From positions 1 to 6,623 of the forward strand of contig JAHFAA010000216.1 in the NCBI GenBank assembly GCA_023250775.1: DNA of 6,623 nucleotides. The letters are read 5' to 3'. Below the pieces are notes generated by a model that was given only the letters and a program-made list of their open reading frames with translations, ran no database searches and had not been told where the DNA came from. Below are positions 1 through 5,844 of the stretch, piece by piece. Every line of letters starts with the position of its first letter. Position 1 is the first letter of the stretch. Source of the stretch: Bdellovibrionales bacterium. Lineage in GTDB: Bacteria > Bdellovibrionota > Bacteriovoracia > Bacteriovoracales > Bacteriovoracaceae. A program made the translations under genes and the position numbers.

Positions 1-976
1 AATGAACATTTCGTAAACGTTTATACACCGTTAACATATCTGTACTTTCACTGTCGTATGATTGGAGATAGTGGGCACGAGCACTTTGCAACATGTCCGA
101 ATGCATCCCATCCGTCCCCAGCATAATACGCTCCGGCGTTATTTTCCGAGAAGAGAACACCCCGACACGATTATTTTGATTACTCTCTGTACTCACGGCT
201 AAATAGGCTTCAGATGCATTAAAAATTTCCCGCTCTTTAGCATTTAAATGAAGTCCATGGGCGAGGATGCTTTTGCTGGAAGCTAAAAGATCATATTTTT
301 GCAACCGTTCGATCACACGCCTATGATATTTTTTTTCACATTCCTTTTGATCAATTAGATCTTCTGCAACATGAATATGTACCCCGCTTTGATATTTTTT
401 CATCAGTTCAGCGGACTTTTCCAAAGTGTCGTTGCTCAAAGTAAATGAAGCATGGAGCCCGATTAGGTACGTCTCGGGACTCTTGCTTAAACATTTCTCC
501 GTCTCAGCAAATCCTGATTTCAGCGCTTCGGAACCATCACGATCCGACAATTCCAAGCACAGAAGATGACCAAGCCCCAGCTCATGGAAGGCCTGGGAAA
601 TAATTTCGAGCGAACCAGTGGCGACAAAAGGTGAAGAATGATGATCGATGACAAACGTTACGCCATTTTTTGCACAAATGAGGGCCGTGCCGCGAGCACA
701 GGCGCGAATCATTTCATGATCAAGCTTAGAATCAAGATTCCACCAAACATATTTCAAAATCTCATGAAAGTTCTTGGGCGTATGTTTCGGCGCGGGCATG
801 CCACGGGCCAGAAGGGAATAGGCATGATGGTGAGCACAGGCGAAAGAGCGTATCACCAGCTTTCCTTCAGCATCAATCACCTGATTGGAATTTCCCGAGT
901 CCATCATGATATCAGTACGCTTAACTTCTAGAGTCTCCCAATCTACGTACGTACCGTTTTTAATCACCAGGCCCAT
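1..976 (-). CDS. ssnA: SsnA-type amidohydrolase, N-terminal 325 codons (3' end outside window)
   Basis: The reverse strand from ATG at 976-974 reads 325 codons without a stop to the left edge, so the gene is partial; SsnA proteins run to about 440 aa. It belongs to the ATZ/TRZ-like metal-dependent amidohydrolases, which hydrolyse C-N bonds in heterocycles. Visible metal motifs: H49 and H51 (in CAHHHAYS), H202 with E205 (HIHVAED), H240 (LAHG) and D289 (GTDG). Matches to E. coli SsnA from memory include WWNLDSKLD (78-86), VIDHHSSP (109-116), AEDLID (204-209) and GTDG.HSDM (287-294). It lies directly after the xanthine dehydrogenase, sharing one base in TAATG, so it is likely coupled to it. Proposed role: cytoplasmic ring-opening hydrolase in anaerobic purine/urate breakdown; the exact substrate is inferred. 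Odd point: the usual Pro-Gly before the first metal motif is Arg43-Ser44. Family call is firm. Confidence 0.92.
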   Translation of the reverse strand, partial: MGLVIKNGTYVDWETLEVKRTDIMMDSGNSNQVIDAEGKLVIRSFACAHHHAYSLLARGMPAPKHTPKNFHEILKYVWWNLDSKLDHEMIRACARGTALICAKNGVTFVIDHHSSPFVATGSLEIISQAFHELGLGHLLCLELSDRDGSEALKSGFAETEKCLSKSPETYLIGLHASFTLSNDTLEKSAELMKKYQSGVHIHVAEDLIDQKECEKKYHRRVIERLQKYDLLASSKSILAHGLHLNAKEREIFNASEAYLAVSTESNQNNRVGVFSSRKITPERIMLGTDGMHSDMLQSARAHYLQSYDSESTDMLTVYKRLRNVH

Positions 977-3510
977 TACATATGCCTTTTCATGGGTAAA
1001 CTTCTACGCCTAATTCCGTCAAACTGATAGAATGCATTGGCCACCGCAGGAGCGGTTGGAACAAGGCCGATTTCGCCAACACCTTTGGCACCATAAGGGC
1101 CAAGAGGATCGGAAACTTCCACACCTTTTACCACAAACTTTGGAATATCTCGGGCGCGGAGAATTTGGCAGTCTTTTAATTTTTTACTAACCAAAAAACC
1201 ATCTTTCATCGGAAGATCTTCACATAGAGCGTACCCCAACCCCATATGCAAGGAACCTTCAATCTGACTCTCAAACAAAGTGGGATTCACGATTTTGCCA
1301 TGATCATCCAGCACAACTAATTGGGTGGCATAACTATAAGAGTAATGAGTAACAACTTTTCCTTCTTTGTTAACTTTCCCCGGTTTGGTTGTGAAATCAC
1401 AAATCCATTCACCTAAATATTTTTTTCCGACCAATTTTGCTAAAGAAGAATTTTTCAAATCAGTTTTGATTTTTTTGCAGGCATCAATCACGGCATTGCC
1501 AACAAGTGAAGTCGCACGAGACGCTGTCGTCATTCCGGTGAAAGCATTGCTGACCCGTGATTCAACTTTCACTTCAACAATTTCTGGCGGCAGTCCGGTC
1601 TCCTGACAAAAGGTTTGTAACGCCATGGTGTGCACCCCTTGCCCCATCTCAGTCCAACCGTGGTAAATCACCACATGGTCAGCACGTTCAATATCGATTT
1701 CCACTTTGCTGGCGTCAGGCATTCCATTTCCAATCCCGGTGTTTTTAATTCCACAGGCAAGGCCGGCATAACGTGCTCTAGAAAATTCGTCTTTCAAGGC
1801 CAGAAGGGTGGCGCGAACTCCCACTCCCCCACTCAAGGCCTGGCCTGTGGCCGTGACCGAACCATCGACGAGCGCATTGTTGTAACGAAATTGCCAACGA
1901 TCAAATTTTCCTTTTTCACATAGCTCATCAATCAAACTCTCAATGGCAAAGTTGGCCTGATTGGCGCCAAATCCCCGCATCGCCCCACAGGGAATATTGT
2001 TGGTATAAACGGTCTTGGCCTCCACATCAACAACGGGAACATTGTAAGCGCCGGTGGAATGTCCCGCGGCCCGCTCCAAAACTTTCATTCCGACAGAAGC
2101 ATAGGCGCCCGAATCGCCAACCATGCGCGCTTTGACTGCTGTGAGTTTTCCATCTTTGTCACAACTCACTTTATAATCCATCCAGATAGGATGGCGCTTG
2201 GGGTGCATGGTGATGGATTCTTCTCTGGTCAACGCAATTTTTACAGGAAGTTTTAGAAGATAACTGGCCAAGGCAGCATGGCCTTGCACACTCAAATCTT
2301 CTTTGCCGCCGAAACCGCCGCCGTTTGGAACTAAAATAACGTTGATCTTTTCTTTAGGCAGACCAAGCAGCATCGCGACCTGGCGTTGATCCTCATACAC
2401 ACCTTGGCCGGGACTATAAACATCGAGGCCGCCTGAAATATTTGGAACAGAGACGCAGGTCTCGGGCTCCAAAAAAGCGTGCTCAATTCTCTGAGTTTGA
2501 AAAATTCCTTCGGCAATGAAGGAGGATTTGGCAAAAGCATCTTCAACATTCCCGCCTCTTTTGACAATGCAATTATCCAACAGATTACTGCCAGAATGAA
2601 CAACGGGCGAAGTCGTCTTGAGTGCTTCATGAGCGTCGACAACGGGCGGAAGAACTTCGTATTCCACTTCAATAGATGCGGTCGCAAGACGGGCCTGTTT
2701 TTCAGATTTGGCGATGACTACTGCAAGCACGTCACCAATATAATGAGTCACCTCACCTTCATCAATCATCAGCGGCCAGTCGGCAACAATTAGGCCAATT
2801 TTTCGAATCCCTGGCACATCTTTGGCAGTGAGAATTTTCACAACTCCATCATGCTTAAGCGCGTTTGCAATTTTTATTTTTATAACTTTTGCACGCGGAT
2901 GCTCACTCAAGCGCAAAGCTCCAAAGTGCATGTTGGGAAATTTTAAATCGTTGACGAAAGGCCGTTGCCCCAAGGCGGTCTTGACCGCTTCATATTTTGG
3001 CTCTCGCTCACCAATGCGACCACTGGTCTTGGTTAAAACGATTTCGCGTTTTTCATGCATGGACTGGGCGGCGTAAGAAATGCCTTCCACAATTTTCTGA
3101 TAGCCGGTGCAACGGCACAAATGAGAACTTAGTACTTTAACAATGTCATGAGTGGTTGGTTGCGGGTGATGGTCGAGTAAAACTTTGGAACGCACCAAAA
3201 TTCCTGGCGTACAAAAACCACACTGAACAGCGCCTTTATCCGCCAGTGCTCGGGCCAAGGTCTGCTTAGTGTAATCGGAAAAACCTTCGATAGTGGTAAT
3301 TGCCTTGCCTGCAATATGCTTCATGTGGGTGGTGCAGGACAAAGTGGCCTTGTCGTCAATTTGGACGGTACAGGCACCGCAAGTTCCCTGAGGTGCACAG
3401 CCATCCTTGGGAGAAATAATTCCCTCAACCTCACGCAAGTATTTCAGGAGAGAAAGTTCGGGGTCACCATCAAAAGATTTGGGAACACCATTGAGTGAAA
3501 AGGAAATCAT
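976..3510 (-). CDS. xdhD: Selenium-dependent-type xanthine dehydrogenase, fused [2Fe-2S] and molybdopterin domains
   Basis: An 844-aa molybdenum hydroxylase expected to oxidise purines such as hypoxanthine and xanthine in the cytoplasm. Residues 1-75 form a plant-type [2Fe-2S] domain with C38, C43, C46 and C58. Residues 80-150 hold the second cluster with C97, C100, C132 and C134. An a/b-hammerhead domain follows (about 170-290), then the molybdopterin domain to the end. It carries GGGFGGKE (397-404), MRGFG (511-515), EMGQG (621-625) and GVGE (810-813). E404, R512 and E813 correspond to bovine E802, R880 and E1261, the purine-orienting and catalytic residues. There is no FAD domain, so a separate flavin partner is needed. 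Length and layout fit the selenium-dependent XDH family (about 850 aa), and E. coli XdhD is the nearest named relative I know. No in-frame TGA; in this family selenium is a cofactor ligand, not selenocysteine. It overlaps ygeY by 4 nt. Selenium dependence is inferred from family and neighbours. Confidence 0.93.
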   Translation of the reverse strand: MISFSLNGVPKSFDGDPELSLLKYLREVEGIISPKDGCAPQGTCGACTVQIDDKATLSCTTHMKHIAGKAITTIEGFSDYTKQTLARALADKGAVQCGFCTPGILVRSKVLLDHHPQPTTHDIVKVLSSHLCRCTGYQKIVEGISYAAQSMHEKREIVLTKTSGRIGEREPKYEAVKTALGQRPFVNDLKFPNMHFGALRLSEHPRAKVIKIKIANALKHDGVVKILTAKDVPGIRKIGLIVADWPLMIDEGEVTHYIGDVLAVVIAKSEKQARLATASIEVEYEVLPPVVDAHEALKTTSPVVHSGSNLLDNCIVKRGGNVEDAFAKSSFIAEGIFQTQRIEHAFLEPETCVSVPNISGGLDVYSPGQGVYEDQRQVAMLLGLPKEKINVILVPNGGGFGGKEDLSVQGHAALASYLLKLPVKIALTREESITMHPKRHPIWMDYKVSCDKDGKLTAVKARMVGDSGAYASVGMKVLERAAGHSTGAYNVPVVDVEAKTVYTNNIPCGAMRGFGANQANFAIESLIDELCEKGKFDRWQFRYNNALVDGSVTATGQALSGGVGVRATLLALKDEFSRARYAGLACGIKNTGIGNGMPDASKVEIDIERADHVVIYHGWTEMGQGVHTMALQTFCQETGLPPEIVEVKVESRVSNAFTGMTTASRATSLVGNAVIDACKKIKTDLKNSSLAKLVGKKYLGEWICDFTTKPGKVNKEGKVVTHYSYSYATQLVVLDDHGKIVNPTLFESQIEGSLHMGLGYALCEDLPMKDGFLVSKKLKDCQILRARDIPKFVVKGVEVSDPLGPYGAKGVGEIGLVPTAPAVANAFYQFDGIRRRSLPMKRHM
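985..990 (-). promoter_or_regulatory. Ribosome binding site of ssnA
   Basis: The minus strand reads AAAAGG, 8 nt before the ATG at 976. It lies within the last codons of the xanthine dehydrogenase gene. It is a moderate Shine-Dalgarno match, and it fits re-initiation at the TAATG junction. Confidence 0.45.
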
Positions 3511-4709
3511 TTGTTCGCACTCCTCAGCTCGTGGGGAAGAAGAGCGTAAAAGGCCATGGATTTCACCAGATCATCGATCTTGACACGATCATTGGTGGTG
3601 TGGGCGTCATCCTCAATCGCCGGCCCATAGCCAATGGTCGGAATATTGAGCTGGCCCATGCTGGACACTCCGTTGGTGCTAAACACCCATTTATCAATAA
3701 TCGGTTTTTGCTTCGGCGTGGCCTTCTTGGCGGCGGCAAAACCGGCCTGAACAAGAGGATGATTTTCCGGCAGTACCCAGGTCGGGAAGAAACACTCAGT
3801 CTCCAAAACTTTTCCCGTATACGAAGGTGTCTTGTAGATTGGCACAAAAATTTCCATCGCCTCTTTGTCAAAGCTGGGCAACTCGCGAATTTGTTTTAGC
3901 GCCAAGGCCTTGTCTTCGCCCCAGGTTAAACGGCGATCAATATGAATTTCGCAGCCGTCTGGAACGGCACAGAAGCTGGGAGTTTGGGCGGAAATATGGG
4001 TCACGGCCAAAGTTCCTTTGCCCAAAAATGGGTCAGACTGCAATTTAGTATTTAGAATTTCGAGCTCCTGCACTAGTTTGGCCATTGTATAGATGGCGTT
4101 TTTGCCGCGTTCAGGAGCAGAGCCATGGCAAGAGCGCCCCGTGGCGCGCACTTTAATTTCCATGCGACCGCGATGGCCTCGGTATATATTTAAATCTGTC
4201 GCCTCGCCCATACAAACATAGTGAACATTCCCGATACTTTTTTCTAAGGCAAAACGAAGAGCAAGACCGTCACAATCCTCTTCTTGAACCGAGCCAACCA
4301 CATACACACTAAACTCTTTGTCATTTAATGTTTCTTGAAAAATTTTCGCCCCATAAACTTGAACGGCGCTGGCGGCCTTATTGTCGCTGGCACCTCTGCC
4401 GTAAATGTAACCATCTTCTAATTTCCCTTCGAAAGGGTGATAAGGCCAACTCTCGCGCTTGCCAATGCCAACAGTATCGATATGTCCGTCATACACGATA
4501 CGAATTGGACCGCTGCCGATTCTGCCGATGACATTGCCGTAATCATCGATCCAGGCCTGGTCAAATTTCAGCTTTTCCATTTCTTTTTTTATTCGCAGGG
4601 CAACTTCTTTTTCGCCAGTACTGAAACTCTGGATACGAACAAGATCGCGCAAAAAATCTGCGCAGGGCTTACGATATTCTTCGGCCTTACTGAAGATGGT
4701 ATTATTCAC
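3507..4709 (-). CDS. ygeY: YgeY family selenium-metabolism-linked M20 hydrolase
   Basis: A 400-aa M20/M28-type metallohydrolase; E. coli YgeY is of similar length (about 400 aa). Dinuclear metal-site residues are visible in order: H76 and D78 (DGHIDTV), D109 (GRGASDN), E143-E144 (QEEDCDG, general base and ligand), E169 (GEATDLN) and H370 (DDAHTTND). H195 in GRSCHGSAPERG lies in the dimerisation-domain region typical of the family. YgeY hallmarks such as YRGHRGRMEI (176-185), RRLTWGE (259-265) and FSTNGVSSMG (343-352) separate it from ArgE, DapE and peptidase T. The start is GTG: the ATG two bases upstream runs straight into TGA, while GTG has a well-spaced ribosome binding site. It is one base from the dpaL stop and overlaps the next gene by 4 nt. 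In recalled purine-pathway models YgeY hydrolyses a diureidopropionate-like intermediate upstream of diaminopropionate. That substrate is not provable here. Confidence 0.93.
   Translation of the reverse strand: MNNTIFSKAEEYRKPCADFLRDLVRIQSFSTGEKEVALRIKKEMEKLKFDQAWIDDYGNVIGRIGSGPIRIVYDGHIDTVGIGKRESWPYHPFEGKLEDGYIYGRGASDNKAASAVQVYGAKIFQETLNDKEFSVYVVGSVQEEDCDGLALRFALEKSIGNVHYVCMGEATDLNIYRGHRGRMEIKVRATGRSCHGSAPERGKNAIYTMAKLVQELEILNTKLQSDPFLGKGTLAVTHISAQTPSFCAVPDGCEIHIDRRLTWGEDKALALKQIRELPSFDKEAMEIFVPIYKTPSYTGKVLETECFFPTWVLPENHPLVQAGFAAAKKATPKQKPIIDKWVFSTNGVSSMGQLNIPTIGYGPAIEDDAHTTNDRVKIDDLVKSMAFYALLPHELRSANK
3519..3525 (-). promoter_or_regulatory. Ribosome binding site of the xanthine dehydrogenase gene
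   Basis: The minus strand reads GAGGAGT, 8 nt before the ATG at 3510. It is a strong Shine-Dalgarno match lying inside the end of ygeY. It confirms the ATGA overlap start. Confidence 0.75.
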
Positions 4710-4710
4710 A

Positions 4711-5844
4711 TTACTCTCCTAAGATTTTTTTATAGTTAACAGGGTCCGTATCACCTTCCGTGCTTATCAAGAGCACTCTAGTATTTGGGCCCAGCTCCAA
4801 TTTGCGTTTTGCTTCCCGCATATCAGGTCGTTTCATCAAGGCGAGCAAACCACCAAGGCCGGCAGCGCCGGATTCCCCTGAAACAATACGGGGATCATTG
4901 CCGCGAGGTTTGCCAAGGCAAACCATGGCCTCTTTGGCGTAGTCATCCGTGATCGACATAAATAAATCCATTCCGTCACGCATGATAGGCCATGCCAAAA
5001 GTGAGGGCGTGCCACAGTTGAGACCGGCCATGATCGAATTCTGCGAGCCCTTAGTCTGCAAAGGTTCTCCCAAACCATTTTTGATGGACTCCACAAAACA
5101 ATCAGCATCCGTCGGCTCGACACAAACTAATTTCGGTCGGAGTCCCGCATAGCGATTGACGTAATACCAAGTCCCCGCAGCGGCAAATCCGCCCATGCCT
5201 GCTTGTAAGAGCACGACATCCACTTCAGGTGAACGCACCCCATGCAAAGTTTGCTCTTCCTCCCGAAAAATAGTGGTGTATCCACTCATGATATATCCGG
5301 GAATTTCCATATTCCCTGGGTAGGCTATGTCGGAAATAATTTGGCGATTAAACGTTTTGGCATCCGCCGCCGCTTGTTTAACGGCATCGTCATAATGGGA
5401 AGGCACGACAACGACTTCTGCGCCTTCATGTTTCAAGGCGGCGATTCTCGCCTCTGAAGTATTTTGAGGAACATAGATGACCGCCTTGGCCCCAATCTTT
5501 CGCGCCGTCCGGGCAACGGCACGACCGTGATTGCCATCAGTGGCGGTACTGAAGACCACATTTTTTTCATTGGGATGCTTTTTTTGCCACTGATGAATGG
5601 CAAAGGAAACCCCCAGGACCTTGAAGGCATTTAGTCCAAGACGTTTTGACTCGTCTTTGACAAAAATTTTGCCTAAACCGAGTTCGCTGGCCAGGGCCTT
5701 GAGTTCCACCAAAGGTGTGGGAGCATAGCCGGGAATGGTTTTATGGAATTCGAAAACTTCTGCGGAGGTAATCGACGAACCATCCGGCACAAAACCTTTT
5801 TTAACAAAAGGATTAATCACAAACTCACATCTATCTCTTCTCAT
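4711..5844 (-). CDS. dpaL: 2,3-diaminopropionate ammonia-lyase
   Basis: A 377-aa fold-type II PLP enzyme, the YgeX family, that converts 2,3-diaminopropionate to pyruvate and two ammonia. E. coli YgeX is about 398 aa. K75 in GLNAFKVLG is the Schiff-base lysine, preceded by the family signature KDESKR (63-68). D103 in TDGNHGR and D172 in SDIAYPG align with the aspartates proposed as catalytic in the enterobacterial enzymes. QAGMGGFAAAG (214-224) is the glycine-rich cofactor-phosphate loop. GNDPRIVSGESGA (315-327) and STEGDTDP (361-368) are also characteristic. C249 and C277 align with cysteines I recall forming a disulfide in the E. coli structure. The ATG at 5844 is chosen for its weak GGA site and because it leaves a short N-terminus like clostridial homologues; GTG at 5820 is the alternative. 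It overlaps ygfK by 14 nt. Likely role: the pyruvate-forming last step of anaerobic purine degradation. Threonine dehydratase is excluded by the signature motifs. Confidence 0.95.
   Translation of the reverse strand: MRRDRCEFVINPFVKKGFVPDGSSITSAEVFEFHKTIPGYAPTPLVELKALASELGLGKIFVKDESKRLGLNAFKVLGVSFAIHQWQKKHPNEKNVVFSTATDGNHGRAVARTARKIGAKAVIYVPQNTSEARIAALKHEGAEVVVVPSHYDDAVKQAAADAKTFNRQIISDIAYPGNMEIPGYIMSGYTTIFREEEQTLHGVRSPEVDVVLLQAGMGGFAAAGTWYYVNRYAGLRPKLVCVEPTDADCFVESIKNGLGEPLQTKGSQNSIMAGLNCGTPSLLAWPIMRDGMDLFMSITDDYAKEAMVCLGKPRGNDPRIVSGESGAAGLGGLLALMKRPDMREAKRKLELGPNTRVLLISTEGDTDPVNYKKILGE
4714..4720 (-). promoter_or_regulatory. Ribosome binding site of ygeY, supporting a GTG start
   Basis: The minus strand reads AGGAGAG, with the AGGAG core 6 nt before the GTG at 4709. 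The site is formed by the last two codons of dpaL (Gly-Glu), so the end of dpaL and the initiation of ygeY share bases. Confidence 0.7.

Noticed and set aside
638..931. Plus-strand ORF of 97 codons
   Set aside because: It lies antisense to the SsnA reading frame, which carries all the expected metal-binding motifs; the plus-strand translation has no recognisable features.
2331..2687. Second minus-strand ORF of 118 codons
   Set aside because: It is out of frame inside the xanthine dehydrogenase, over conserved molybdopterin-domain motifs; the translation looks random.
976..3510. Possible selenocysteine codon in the selenium-linked enzymes
   Set aside because: There is no in-frame TGA in the xanthine dehydrogenase or its neighbours except true stops; selenium in this family is described as a labile cofactor ligand.
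3495..3899. Plus-strand ORF of 134 codons across the ygeY-xdh junction
   Set aside because: It is antisense to two well-supported genes and has no domain-like pattern.
5299..5316. GGGAAT/ATTCCC inverted repeat
   Set aside because: It is only 6 bp, in the middle of dpaL, with nothing around it suggesting an operator or terminator.
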